From positions 1 to 64,000 of the forward strand of contig NZ_WJBG01000217.1 of assembly GCF_009709555.1 (NCBI RefSeq): 64,000 nucleotides of DNA, in the 5' to 3' direction. The notes under the pieces are model-generated. The model saw nothing but the letters and a program-made list of their open reading frames with translations, was not told the DNA's origin and ran no database searches. The translations under genes and the position numbers were made by a program. Position 1 is the stretch's first letter, and each line of letters begins with the position of its first letter. This DNA comes from Streptomyces blattellae (GTDB lineage Bacteria; Actinomycetota; Actinomycetes; Streptomycetales; Streptomycetaceae). Below are positions 39,325 through 48,634 of this stretch, one piece after another.

Positions 39325-39952
39325 CCGGACGCGCCTGGGCCGGGGCGGGCGGGGCGGGAGCGCACTCCGGGAGCCGGATGGTGAACCGGGCGCCGCGTCC
39401 CGGGCGGCCGACGGCGACGACCGTGCCGCCGTGGTGCGTGACGACCTCGCGCAGCAGCGCGAACTCCCGCGCGGCGAGGGCGATCCGCTCGCCGTCGGCC
39501 AGTTCGACCTCCCGGTGGCCGACGTACAGGTGGCCCGAGCCGATCCTCAGGACGTCGGTGACGTCGAGCGCTCTTCGGCACAACGCCCTTAACCGGGCAC
39601 TCAGCTCGTCGAGTTCGAACGGCTTGACCAGGTAGTCGTCGGCACCGGCGTCCAGCCCGTCGACCCGGTCGTGCACGGCGCCCATCGCGGTCAGCACCAG
39701 CACCGGAGTGCGCACCGCACGGGACCTCAGCCGTCCCAGCAGGTCGAGGCCGTCCAGTGCCGGCAGGCGGCGGTCGACGACGAGCACGTCGTACTGCCGC
39801 GTGAGGCCGAGATGCAGGCCCCGCTGGCCGTCGGTCGCGACGTCTACCGCATACCCCTCGTCCCGCAGTACCTCGAAGAGCATGGTGACCAGTTCACGGT
39901 CGTCCTCGACCAGCAGCAGCCGCCAAGGATCCCGCTCATGCCCCTGCGCCAT
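39305..39952 (-). CDS. Response regulator fused to a histidine-kinase C-terminal fragment
   Basis: A 215-residue protein. Residues 1-125 are a normal receiver with phospho-acceptor D60, acid pocket E16/D17, T88 and K110. An OmpR-type winged-helix domain starts (ALAAREFALLRE) but breaks off at about residue 169 and continues as VVTHHGGTVVAVGRPGRGARFTIRLPE, the G2-box end of a histidine-kinase ATPase domain. This is best explained by an in-frame deletion that joined a regulator gene to its downstream kinase gene, at about 39440-39455. DNA binding is probably lost. GAGGGGAG precedes the ATG. A functional role is doubtful. Confidence 0.85.
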   Translation of the reverse strand: MAQGHERDPWRLLLVEDDRELVTMLFEVLRDEGYAVDVATDGQRGLHLGLTRQYDVLVVDRRLPALDGLDLLGRLRSRAVRTPVLVLTAMGAVHDRVDGLDAGADDYLVKPFELDELSARLRALCRRALDVTDVLRIGSGHLYVGHREVELADGERIALAAREFALLREVVTHHGGTVVAVGRPGRGARFTIRLPECAPAPPAPAQARPVRAGRT

Positions 39953-40048
39953 CGTCTGACTCCCCTCGCCCCCGCGTCGCCTATCAACGCCCTTGCCTGA
40001 CGCGGAAGTTCCCGGCCGCGGGCGCCGAGGGGAGGGACACCACTTGGC

Positions 40049-41794
40049 TCAGCGGTTCACGGCGAAGGCGTCGTCGGTGTCGGCCAGTACACGCAGGATG
40101 TTGTCCGAGGCGAGGGCACGTAGTTCGGCGGGGGACCAGCCGCGTGCGGCGAGTTCGTCGAACAGGGCCGGATAGCGGGACACGTCGGCGAGTTCTGGTG
40201 GCAGGGCCGGGGTGCCGTCGTAGTCGCCGCCGAGTCCGACGTGGGCGATGCCCGCCACCTCGCGTGCGTGGTCGATGTGATCGGCCACCTGGGCGACCGT
40301 CACCAGTGGCCGTTCTGTGCGGTCGCGTTCCTCCCGGGGCAGCTTCGACCAGGCCCAGTGCTCGCCGGACACGAACGACGGCACGAAGGTCAGCATGATG
40401 ACTCCGCCTCCGGCTGCGGCACGGGCGAGCACGTCGTCGGGCACGTTGCGCGGATGGGGGTTGACGGCAGCGCACGACGAGTGACTGAAGATCACCGGTG
40501 CTTCGGCGATGTCGAGGGCGTCGTTCATGGTGGCCACGGAGACATGAGAGAGGTCGACCAGCATGCCGAGGCGTTGCATCTCCCGGACGATCTGTCGTCC
40601 CCGGTCGGACAAGCCGTTGTTTCGGGGGGTGTCCGTGGCCGAGTCGGCCCACGACGTGTTGTCGTTGTGGGTCAGGGTGAGATAGCGCACGCCGAGCCGC
40701 GCGAAGGATCGCAGTACGGCGAGGTCGTCGCCGATGGAATGCCCGCCTTCCGCGCCGAGCAGTGAGGCGATGCGTCCGTCTTCGATGGCCTGCCTGGCTT
40801 CTGTGGCGTTCCAGGCCAGTCGCAGGTCCTCAGGGTGACGGGCTACCAGGCGGTGCACCAAGTCGATCTGCTGGAGTGTGCTCCGTACGGGGTCGGGGTC
40901 CTTGCAGTCAACGTAGACGGCCCAGAACTGGCCGCCCACTCCGCCGGCACGCAGCCGCGGCAGGTCCGTATGGAACTCCGGGACTGATCCGGTGAAGTCC
41001 ACGACGGAAGAGTCGCGGTGGACGCGATAGGCCCACGGCAGGTCGTTGTGACCGTCGAAGACCACCGGAGGGATGGCGGCACGGTCGCGTACGACGGCGG
41101 CGAAGTTCGCCACCAGTTGCCGGGCTGTGCGGGCGGACTCCGGTTCCGTCTGCTCGGCGCGGGCGCGCAGGGCCCGCAGGTCGAGTCCGTCATCGGCGAG
41201 TGCGGCTTCGTCCCACTGGGTGAGCCGTTCGGCGCCGACCTCCGGGTGGAACTGCACGCCCCAGGCCCGCTCGCCCAGCCGGAAGGCCTGCACCGGGCAC
41301 TGTGCGCTCTGTGCGAGATGAACGGCCCCGGGTGGAAGCGCGGTGATCTGGTCCCGATGGTTCTGTATCGCGTGGAAGAAGTCGGGCACGTTGTGCAGGA
41401 GCCGGTCGTCGAGGGCCGCGGGGCGCAGCGTGATGGGACAGGATCCCCGTTCGGGTGTTCCGTGGTCGCCGTCGACGGTGCCGCCGTGGGCGGACGCCAG
41501 CAGCTGGGCCCCCAGGCAGATGCCGAGCAGAGGGACTCCGCTGTCCACCGTGCGCCGGGCGAGTCGGCGCTCGCGCGGCAGCCAGGGGTGGCGGGCGTCG
41601 TCGTCAGGCAGGAACCCTCCACCGAGCAGCACCACGGCGTCGTATCCGTCGGGTGTGTCCGGGGCGTCGGCACCGTCGATCTCCACCGGAGTCAGGCCCT
41701 CATCCCGCAGCCACGGGCTCAGACGTCCGGGGCCGCTGCGTTCGGCGTTGCGCACAACGAGAACGCGAGGTGCGGGCGTGGGGCGCGTGGTCAC
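40049..41794 (-). CDS. Glutamine amidotransferase-M19 dipeptidase fusion
   Basis: A 581-residue two-domain enzyme. Residues 10-235 are a class I glutamine amidotransferase with the full triad C93 (GICLGAQ), H183 and E185 (VQFHPEV). Residues 240-575 are a renal-dipeptidase-type M19 peptidase with metal ligands H249/D251 (DGHNDLP), E348 (AEGGHS), H416 (VDLSH) and H437 (FSHSS). The GTG start overlaps the ABC-ATPase stop by four bases; it is the last gene of the muropeptide operon. M19 enzymes cleave dipeptides with a C-terminal D-residue, so L-Ala-D-Glu or L-Ala-D-isoGln is a plausible substrate and the amidase domain could remove the isoglutamine amide. That link is inference. Confidence 0.88.
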   Translation of the reverse strand: MTTRPTPAPRVLVVRNAERSGPGRLSPWLRDEGLTPVEIDGADAPDTPDGYDAVVLLGGGFLPDDDARHPWLPRERRLARRTVDSGVPLLGICLGAQLLASAHGGTVDGDHGTPERGSCPITLRPAALDDRLLHNVPDFFHAIQNHRDQITALPPGAVHLAQSAQCPVQAFRLGERAWGVQFHPEVGAERLTQWDEAALADDGLDLRALRARAEQTEPESARTARQLVANFAAVVRDRAAIPPVVFDGHNDLPWAYRVHRDSSVVDFTGSVPEFHTDLPRLRAGGVGGQFWAVYVDCKDPDPVRSTLQQIDLVHRLVARHPEDLRLAWNATEARQAIEDGRIASLLGAEGGHSIGDDLAVLRSFARLGVRYLTLTHNDNTSWADSATDTPRNNGLSDRGRQIVREMQRLGMLVDLSHVSVATMNDALDIAEAPVIFSHSSCAAVNPHPRNVPDDVLARAAAGGGVIMLTFVPSFVSGEHWAWSKLPREERDRTERPLVTVAQVADHIDHAREVAGIAHVGLGGDYDGTPALPPELADVSRYPALFDELAARGWSPAELRALASDNILRVLADTDDAFAVNR

Positions 41795-43458
41795 TTGTGC
41801 ACACCCTTTCCAGGGATCGCGTCGATGAGTTCCCGGGTGTAGGGATCGGCCGGATGACCGAAGATGGCCTCCGGGGTGCCTTGTTCGACCACGCGTCCCT
41901 TGCGCATCACCAGGACGTGGTGGGAGACCAGCCGCACCACGTCGAGATCGTGGCTGATGAACAGGTAGCCCAGGCCCAGCTCGCGCTGGAGCTCGACCAT
42001 GAGGTCGAGGATCTGCTCCTGGACCAGTACGTCCAGCGCTGACACGGCTTCGTCCATCACGATCAGCCGTGGCTTGAGAGCAAGGGCGCGGGCGATGGCC
42101 ACTCGCTGCCGCTGGCCGCCCGACAGTTCGTGCGGGTACCGGTCGGCGCAGGACGCGGGCAGCGCGACCTGGTCCAGCAGTTCGACCACGGTGGCCCGGT
42201 GGTCGGTGCGACTGCCGCCGATGCCGTGAACGCGCAGCGGCTCGGCGACGATCCGGGCGATGGTGTGGCGCGGGTCGAGGGAGGCGTACGGGTTCTGGAA
42301 GACGGGCTGGACGGCCTTGCGGAACGGCAGCAGACGCCGGCCTTTCAGCCTGGTGATGTCGGAGTTGTCGAAGTGCGCCTCGCCGCTGTCGCAGTCCTCC
42401 AGACGCAGCGCGATGCGTGCCGTGGTGGATTTGCCGGATCCGGACTCGCCGACGATGGAGACGGTGCGGCCCGGCAGCACGCTCAAGCTGACGCCGTCGA
42501 CGGCTCGCAGCGGCTCACGGCGGCCGCGCAGCCGGTAGTCCTTGGAGACGCCGCGCAGCTCCAGCAACGGCGTGGGTCCGCCGCGCGCGGCGTCCTCCGT
42601 CACCGGCGTGACCTTGGCCCGTGCCATGCCGGGGGCCGCCGCGAGCAGCCGGCGCGTGTACGCGTCCTGGGGATCGTCGATGACCGTGCGGGAAGGGCCG
42701 GTTTCGACGACACGGCCGTTGTGCATCACCACCACGCGGTCGGCCCGTTCGGCGGCGAGGGCGAGGTCGTGGGTGATGAGCAGCACGGAAGTGCCCAGGT
42801 CGCGGGTGAGTTCGGCCATCTGATCGAGCACCAGGCGCTGTACCGTGACGTCGAGCGCGGAGGTGGGTTCATCCGCGATCAGGACGCCGGGGCGGCAGGC
42901 CAGGGCCATGGCGATCAGGACGCGCTGGCGCATGCCTCCGGAGAATTCGTGCGGGTACTGCTTGAAACGGGAATCGGCGTCGGTGATGCCGGCTCGTTCG
43001 AGCAGCGCGATCGCTTCCTTGCGTGCCTGTTCGCCCTGGGCCCGGCCGTGGACCTGCAACGCCTCGACGATCTGGGACCCGATCGTGGCGACCGGATTGA
43101 GGTTCGTCATGGGATCCTGCGGCACCATGCCGACTCGTGCCCCGCGTATCTGGCGCATGGTCTTTTCGGTGGCTGCGGTGATGTCGAGGTCATCGAGACG
43201 GACCGAGCCGCTGGTGATCCGCCCGTTGTCCGCCAGCAGTCGGTTGACGCAGGCTGCCAGCGTTGACTTGCCTGATCCCGACGCCCCGACCACGGCGACC
43301 GTTTCTCCCGCTGCCAGGTCCAGGTCGACCCGGTCCACGGCGGTGAGGTCGCCGCCGGCCGTCCGGAAGACCACACTCAGGTCGCGAATGCACAGTTTGG
43401 ATTCGGCGTGGGAATTGCCGGCCGCCGGGCCGGCCGCGGCCGCGTTGGATGCGGTCAT
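41791..43458 (-). CDS. Double ATPase of a peptide-type ABC importer
   Basis: A 555-residue fusion of two Dpp/Opp-type ATPases. The first has Walker A GASGSGKST (about 58-66) and signature FSGGMRQR. The second has Walker A GESGSGKST and signature LSGGQRQR, each with Walker B and H-loop. Both end with the peptide-transporter C-terminal element (DPQDAYTRRLLAA; HPADPYTRELIDA). It powers the permeases encoded at 46770-48634. Start and stop both overlap neighbours by four bases. Confidence 0.93.
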   Translation of the reverse strand: MTASNAAAAGPAAGNSHAESKLCIRDLSVVFRTAGGDLTAVDRVDLDLAAGETVAVVGASGSGKSTLAACVNRLLADNGRITSGSVRLDDLDITAATEKTMRQIRGARVGMVPQDPMTNLNPVATIGSQIVEALQVHGRAQGEQARKEAIALLERAGITDADSRFKQYPHEFSGGMRQRVLIAMALACRPGVLIADEPTSALDVTVQRLVLDQMAELTRDLGTSVLLITHDLALAAERADRVVVMHNGRVVETGPSRTVIDDPQDAYTRRLLAAAPGMARAKVTPVTEDAARGGPTPLLELRGVSKDYRLRGRREPLRAVDGVSLSVLPGRTVSIVGESGSGKSTTARIALRLEDCDSGEAHFDNSDITRLKGRRLLPFRKAVQPVFQNPYASLDPRHTIARIVAEPLRVHGIGGSRTDHRATVVELLDQVALPASCADRYPHELSGGQRQRVAIARALALKPRLIVMDEAVSALDVLVQEQILDLMVELQRELGLGYLFISHDLDVVRLVSHHVLVMRKGRVVEQGTPEAIFGHPADPYTRELIDAIPGKGVHK

Positions 43459-44675
43459 GGTGACTCCTGAACGTGCGTGGGGGTGCCAGAACCGGGGGTA
43501 CGGGCCGTAAGCGGCCGGCCGGGTCGGGCGGAGGGGAAGGCGTCCGCCTGGGTGAGGCTTCGCACGATGCCGAGGTGGCCGCGGTGCGCGAGCACGTCCA
43601 CAGGCACCAGATCGGCCCTGGCGCCGCGAGTTCCGTGCAGGCGGGTGGCGGCGACGGCCATGACCAGCGGGCGGTCGGTGGCCGCCGCGAGATGGGTTCC
43701 GGTGAAACCGCCGTGGCCCACCATGGGGACCGGCCCGTTCGGGGTGGCCAGTTCGAACCGGCGGAAACCGAGGCCCTGTTCCAGGTCCCGCGAGTCGGCC
43801 GCGGCGGTGAACCGGGATCGGACAGCCGCCGGAACGAAGGCTTCGTCATGGACGAGGGCCGCTCCCAGCCCGAGCAGTTCGTCCAGCGGGGCGAAGAGCC
43901 CGGCGTGTCCGCTGACTCCGGCCAGCGCGTGGGCCGCGTTGCCGTCGGCGGCCGTTCCGCGCACCGCCGTGGTACGCCAGCCGGCGAAATCCGCCGTGGT
44001 GAACGGCACCGGGTACGGTTCGCCCGTCCGCACCATCGACGACTCGATCCGGTCATCGTCGGCGGACACCGCGGCAGCCGCCGGATCGACGGGCCCGTAC
44101 CGGGTGCGGGTCAGGCCGAGAGGCTGGGCGACCCACTGCTGAAAGGCCGTGGCCAGGCCGGTACCGGTGATCCGTTCCACGATGCGGCCGAGCAGTTGGA
44201 AGCCCACGTCGGAGTATGTGCGGCGGTGTCCGGGCGGAGCTTGCAGCGGAAGACGCTCGGCCAGGTCCAGCGCCGTCTCCCGGTCGGTGGTCTGGCAGTA
44301 CAGCGGCCACCAGGGGATCAGACCGGCCCGGTGGGCGAGCAGGTCGGCGGCGGTGACCCGGTCCTTGTCCCCGCCGCGGAAACCGGTCAGGTGGGGACTG
44401 ACCGGGGCGTCGAGATCGAGTCGTCCGGCCGCCGTCAGCCGCATGGCCACAGCGGTGGTGGCCGCCACCTTGGTCACCGAGGCGAGGTCGAACAGCATCC
44501 GGGTGGCCATGGGGTCGCCGGGCGTCGCGCCGTCCGGACGCATCGCGTACCCCGCGGCGGCCAGTACGGTGCCGGTCGCGGGGGTGGCCACGCCCAGGCA
44601 CACCCCGGCCGGCCGCTGTCCGGGGCCGCCGGTGTCCAGGACCTCCCGCGCGGCCGTGGTCAGGTCGGGACTCAT
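43455..44675 (-). CDS. Beta-lactamase-family serine hydrolase
   Basis: A 406-residue penicillin-binding-protein/class C beta-lactamase-fold hydrolase. The catalytic S-x-x-K is LASVTK (about residues 56-61), and the conserved tyrosine motif is YSDVGF. The C-terminal VGHGGFTGT replaces KTG. There is no signal peptide, so it is cytoplasmic. In this operon it probably trims imported muropeptides (D,D-carboxypeptidase, amidase or esterase activity) rather than giving antibiotic resistance. The ATG at 44675 overlaps the AnmK stop by four bases. Confidence 0.86.
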   Translation of the reverse strand: MSPDLTTAAREVLDTGGPGQRPAGVCLGVATPATGTVLAAAGYAMRPDGATPGDPMATRMLFDLASVTKVAATTAVAMRLTAAGRLDLDAPVSPHLTGFRGGDKDRVTAADLLAHRAGLIPWWPLYCQTTDRETALDLAERLPLQAPPGHRRTYSDVGFQLLGRIVERITGTGLATAFQQWVAQPLGLTRTRYGPVDPAAAAVSADDDRIESSMVRTGEPYPVPFTTADFAGWRTTAVRGTAADGNAAHALAGVSGHAGLFAPLDELLGLGAALVHDEAFVPAAVRSRFTAAADSRDLEQGLGFRRFELATPNGPVPMVGHGGFTGTHLAAATDRPLVMAVAATRLHGTRGARADLVPVDVLAHRGHLGIVRSLTQADAFPSARPGRPLTARTPGSGTPTHVQESP

Positions 44676-45853
44676 GCCGTCCCTCCGCTGACAACGAGCC
44701 GCAGGGGACGCACCGGCGGTATGCCGGGCAGGACCAACGGCCCCGTGCCGGGGGTGATCTGACCGAGTACCCGCTCGTGCGAGGCGCCGGTGCAGGCGGC
44801 GACACTTCCGGGCAGGCCGTGCAGCGTGCTCCAGCCCAGCAGCGCGAAGGCGATGGCCTCCTTGGCGTCGGAGGGCACGCCGAGCACGTCGGTCGTCCGT
44901 ACCGCGAGGCCCGGCAGACGGTCCGTGATCGCCCGCATGAGCGTCGGGTTGCGCACGCCGCCGCCGGAGGCGTACAGGACGTCCAGCTTCGCGTCTCGCA
45001 CGGCCTGCGCGACGATCTCCGCGGTGAGCGCCGTCACCGTGGCCACCAGGTCGTTCAGCGGGGGCCGGCGGTCGGTGCACAGCAACGCCTTCTCGACGTA
45101 CAGGGAGTCGAAGAGCTCCTTGCCGGAGCTCTTGGGCGGGGTGAGCGTGTAGTAGGGCTCGGTGAGCAGGTGGTCGAGCAGTTCCTCGTCGACGGTTCCG
45201 GACGCGGCGAGCCGGCCGTCGCGGTCGAAGTCGTCGACGCTGTCCGGATCGGCGGCGACCACGGCGTCGATCAGCGCGTTGGCCGGTCCGATGTCCCAGG
45301 CCACGGGCTCGGTCTCGGGCGCCATGACGGTGATGTTGGCGATACCGCCGAGGTTGAGGGCGCCGGCCCGCTGACCGCGCTCCACGGTCGGCTCCAGCAG
45401 CATCCGGTCGAGCAGCGGTACCAGAGGGGCACCCTGGCCTCCGGCGGCGATGTCGGCGCTGCGCAGGCCGGAAACGACGGGCAGACCGGTCGCCTCCGCG
45501 ATCCAGGCCGGCTGGCCCAGTTGCAGTGTGCCGCGGGCGGAGGTGTCCTCCACCCAGTGGTAGAGGGTCTGTCCGTGGCTGCAGACCGCGTCGGCGGGCG
45601 CCTCGGCGAGTGCGGCGAGCGCGGCCTGCGCGAAAGCCTGTCCGATGCGGGTGTCCAGCGCGCAGACGTCGGCGGCGGTGATGTGCCGTGGGGGCAGCGC
45701 GGCGACGAGGCCGGCCCGCAGCTGCGGGGGGTAGGGCAGCGAACCGTGGTGGGCGATCCGGCCGCGCAGGGTCGCGGCGTCCTGGGTGAAGTCGACGACG
45801 GCGACATCGATGCCGTCGTGCGAGGTGCCGGAAATCATGCCGAGTACGCGCAT
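44672..45853 (-). CDS. anmK: Anhydro-N-acetylmuramic acid kinase
   Basis: A 393-residue sugar kinase that opens the 1,6-anhydro ring of anhydro-MurNAc and phosphorylates it to MurNAc-6-phosphate. Typical motifs are MISGTSHDGIDVAVVDF at the N terminus, VCSHGQTLYH, NLGGIANITV and WDIGPANALID. The product is the substrate of MurQ, encoded just upstream: the MurQ TGA and this ATG share one base. The pair shows that the operon handles lytic-transglycosylase products of the cell wall. Confidence 0.94.
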   Translation of the reverse strand: MRVLGMISGTSHDGIDVAVVDFTQDAATLRGRIAHHGSLPYPPQLRAGLVAALPPRHITAADVCALDTRIGQAFAQAALAALAEAPADAVCSHGQTLYHWVEDTSARGTLQLGQPAWIAEATGLPVVSGLRSADIAAGGQGAPLVPLLDRMLLEPTVERGQRAGALNLGGIANITVMAPETEPVAWDIGPANALIDAVVAADPDSVDDFDRDGRLAASGTVDEELLDHLLTEPYYTLTPPKSSGKELFDSLYVEKALLCTDRRPPLNDLVATVTALTAEIVAQAVRDAKLDVLYASGGGVRNPTLMRAITDRLPGLAVRTTDVLGVPSDAKEAIAFALLGWSTLHGLPGSVAACTGASHERVLGQITPGTGPLVLPGIPPVRPLRLVVSGGTA

Positions 45854-46773
45854 CAGCGCCCCTCCAGGACGATGCCGAGCCGGTCGGAGGCAGCCGCGAG
45901 CGCTGCGCGTGCGGTGTCCGCGTCGCTGTCCAGGGCGATCATGGCGACGGCGGTCTTGGCATGCCAGCCGGCTGCCTCCAGCACCCGACGGGCGCTGCTT
46001 TCATCGGTGCCGGTGGCTGTGGTGACGATGCGGACAGCTCGGTGACGGAGCTTGTCGTTGGTCGCCTGGACGTCGACCATGAGGCTGCCGTACGTCTTGC
46101 CCAGACGCACCATGGCCAGCGTGGACAGCATGTTCAGCACCATCTTGGTGGCCGTGCCGGCGCGCAGCCGGGTCGAGCCGCGCACGATCTCCTCGCCCAC
46201 GACCACCTCCAGCGGGAGGTCGACCGCCGCGGACAGCGGGGCGTCGGCGTTGCATGACAGGCCCACGGTGAGGCAGCCGAGTTCGGCGGCCCGCCGGACC
46301 GCGCCCAGTACGTAGGGCGTGCGCCCGCTGGAGGCGATGCCCACCACGGTGTCCAGCGCTCCGGCGCCGAGAGCTTCGATGTCGGACCGGCCCAGCTCCG
46401 GATCGTCCTCGGCGGCTTCGACCGCATCCGTGAGGGCCCGCGTACCGCCGGCGATCAGACCGACGACCCGTCCCGGCGGGGCGCCGAAGGTCGGGGGGAT
46501 CTCCGAAGCGTCGAGGACGCCGAGCCGACCGGATGTGCCGGCCCCGGCGTAGACGAGGCGGCCCCCGCTCGCCATGCGGGCGGCCAGGGCATCGACGACC
46601 GCGGCGATCGCGGACGCCTGCTGTCGTACCGCGGCGGCGACGGCGGCGTCACCGTCGTTCATCAGGTGTACGAGGTCGGCGGTGGGCAGCGCGTCGAGCA
46701 TGGGGCCGATGCCGTCCATGCGCTCGGTCACCAGCGTGTCCAGCGGGACGGACGGTGGCGTGGCGGGGGTCAT
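45853..46773 (-). CDS. murQ: N-acetylmuramic acid 6-phosphate etherase
   Basis: A 306-residue SIS-domain lyase that splits MurNAc-6-phosphate into GlcNAc-6-phosphate and D-lactate. The sugar-phosphate site is YAGAGTSGRLGVLDASEIPP (about 75-94, with the catalytic Glu in SEIPP). The family signature is VGEEIVRGSTRLRAGTATKM. It overlaps the permease gene upstream by four bases and AnmK downstream by one base. Together with AnmK it converts anhydro-MurNAc to a glycolytic intermediate. Confidence 0.95.
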   Translation of the reverse strand: MTPATPPSVPLDTLVTERMDGIGPMLDALPTADLVHLMNDGDAAVAAAVRQQASAIAAVVDALAARMASGGRLVYAGAGTSGRLGVLDASEIPPTFGAPPGRVVGLIAGGTRALTDAVEAAEDDPELGRSDIEALGAGALDTVVGIASSGRTPYVLGAVRRAAELGCLTVGLSCNADAPLSAAVDLPLEVVVGEEIVRGSTRLRAGTATKMVLNMLSTLAMVRLGKTYGSLMVDVQATNDKLRHRAVRIVTTATGTDESSARRVLEAAGWHAKTAVAMIALDSDADTARAALAAASDRLGIVLEGR

Positions 46774-47657
46774 CGGCGGCCCCCCGCGCGCGGGTCGACG
46801 ACATCACGCAGGCCGGCGCCGAACATGTTGAGGCCGATGACGAACACGATGAGCGCGATACCGGGCCCGGCCAGCAGCCAGGGCGCGATGCTGGAGAGAG
46901 TGCGTGCGTCATAGACCATCACGCCGAGCGACGCCGCGGGCGGCGGAGTGCCGAACCCGAGGAAACTGAGCGAGGCTTCGGTCAGGACGGCCCAGGACAG
47001 GGTGAGGGTGACCTGGACGAGGACGATGCCGCGCATGTTGGGCAGAACGTGTGTGAACAGGGTGGCCAGCCGCCGCTGGCCGATGGCGTTGGCCGCGGTG
47101 ACGTAGTCCGCGCTGCGCAGCGTCAGCACGGGGCCTCGCGCGACGCGTACGAAGATCGGCAGGTACACCACGGCGATGGCGAGGGCGACCGTCCGCCAGC
47201 TGCGGTCCAGGGTCGAGGCCAGGGTGAGGGCCAGCAGCAGCGACGGGAACGCGAACAGGACATTGGTCAGCACACCGATCACCCGGTCCAGCAGCCCTCC
47301 GTAATAGCCGGCGAGGATGCCGAGAACGACGCCGAGGCTTCCGGAGAGGGCGACGGAGACGCCGGCCACGAGGAGGGAGCTGCCGAGGCCGGAGGCGACG
47401 CGGGAGAAGACGTCGCGGCCGAACTGGTCGGTGCCGAACCAGTGGGCACCGCTCGGAGACTGCAGCGCGGCGGCGACGTCCTGCGTGTCAGGGTCGTACG
47501 GCAGCGCGCCCACGGATCCCGCGACAGCGGTGGCGATCACGAGCACGGTGAGAACGGTGCCGATCAGCCCGGACCTGTTCCGCAGGAGCGCGCGCAGCGC
47601 GGATTCCCGGCGGGCCGGTGCGGAAGGGGTGTAAGGAGGTTCCACGACGGTGCTCAT
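46770..47657 (-). CDS. ABC importer permease (DppC-type)
   Basis: A 295-residue permease of the peptide/nickel class with an N-terminal OppC-type region and about five further membrane segments. The cytoplasmic coupling loop is RSADYVTAANAIGQRRLATL. The ATG at 47657 is preferred to a GTG at 47666 because it gives the ATGA overlap with the preceding permease stop that is used throughout this operon. It pairs with the DppB-type permease to import the ligand of the lipoprotein. Confidence 0.92.
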   Translation of the reverse strand: MSTVVEPPYTPSAPARRESALRALLRNRSGLIGTVLTVLVIATAVAGSVGALPYDPDTQDVAAALQSPSGAHWFGTDQFGRDVFSRVASGLGSSLLVAGVSVALSGSLGVVLGILAGYYGGLLDRVIGVLTNVLFAFPSLLLALTLASTLDRSWRTVALAIAVVYLPIFVRVARGPVLTLRSADYVTAANAIGQRRLATLFTHVLPNMRGIVLVQVTLTLSWAVLTEASLSFLGFGTPPPAASLGVMVYDARTLSSIAPWLLAGPGIALIVFVIGLNMFGAGLRDVVDPRAGGRR

Positions 47658-48634
47658 CGCGACCACACCCTCGGGTCGACCATGCGGTAGACGAGGTCGG
47701 TCAGCAGGTTGACCAGGACGAACAGCACCGCGATGACCAGTACAGTGCTTTGGACCACGGAATACTCCTTCTGCTCCATGCCGAGCAGCACCTGGCGCCC
47801 GATTCCCGGCAGGGAGAAGATCTGCTCCACCACGACGGCTCCGCCGAGCAGGAACCCGAACTGCAGACCGCTGATGGTGACGATGGGGATCAGGGCGTTG
47901 CGCAGCACGTGCCGCACCTGGAGGGCACGTTCGGGAACTCCCTTGGCCCGGGCGGTTCTGATGTAGTCCTCACCCCGGATGTCGAGGATCGCCGTCCTCG
48001 TCGTCTGCATGATCGGTGAGGCGATGCTCACTCCGAGGACCAGCGCGGGCAGCAGCATCTGCTGGATGTTCATCAGCGGGTCCTCGGTCAGACGCGCGTA
48101 TGTCTCGCCGTTGGGGTTCCAGCCGAACGAATTGGCGAGGACGCTGGCCAGGACGGAGCCGGTGAGGAAGACGGGCGCCGACAGCACGAGCAGGCTGGCC
48201 GTCTGGGCCGCGTTGTCGCGCAGGGCGCCGGGCCTGGATGCGGCGATCATGCCGCCGGGAATGCCGATCACCAGGGCGAGCACGATGGAGAGGACGGCGA
48301 GCTCCAGCGTGACGGGCAGGGCTTGCGCGGTCATGTCCGCTACGCTCTGGCCCGCGTTGGAGGAGAAGCCGAGGTTTCCGCTGAAAACGCCATTGAGCCA
48401 GGACAGGAACTGTTCGGCCAGCGGCTTGTCCAGCCCGTAGTAGGCATGCAGTTGGGCGAGCTGGGTCTTGCTGAGGTCACCGGCGTCGATGCCGTAGGAG
48501 GCGGTGACCTGGTCACCGGGCAGAACACGGAGCAGTGCGAAGGTCAGGACGGATACGCCCAGGAGGGTGAGGAGGGCCTCTCCCACCCGGCGCGTCACCG
48601 GATGCCCTTGGAGGAAGAGGAGCGTGGACTTCAT
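47654..48634 (-). CDS. ABC importer permease (DppB-type)
   Basis: A 326-residue permease with six membrane segments and the DppB coupling motif RGEDYIRTARAKGVPERAL. The ATG at 48634 overlaps the binding-protein stop by four bases and is chosen over an extension to 48745, which would lie inside the upstream gene. It forms the membrane channel with the DppC-type partner. Confidence 0.92.
   Translation of the reverse strand: MKSTLLFLQGHPVTRRVGEALLTLLGVSVLTFALLRVLPGDQVTASYGIDAGDLSKTQLAQLHAYYGLDKPLAEQFLSWLNGVFSGNLGFSSNAGQSVADMTAQALPVTLELAVLSIVLALVIGIPGGMIAASRPGALRDNAAQTASLLVLSAPVFLTGSVLASVLANSFGWNPNGETYARLTEDPLMNIQQMLLPALVLGVSIASPIMQTTRTAILDIRGEDYIRTARAKGVPERALQVRHVLRNALIPIVTISGLQFGFLLGGAVVVEQIFSLPGIGRQVLLGMEQKEYSVVQSTVLVIAVLFVLVNLLTDLVYRMVDPRVWSR

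Noticed and set aside
43455..44675. Antibiotic-resistance beta-lactamase
   Set aside because: No signal peptide, cytoplasmic context between AnmK and an ABC ATPase, and HGG in place of KTG point to a muropeptide-processing hydrolase.
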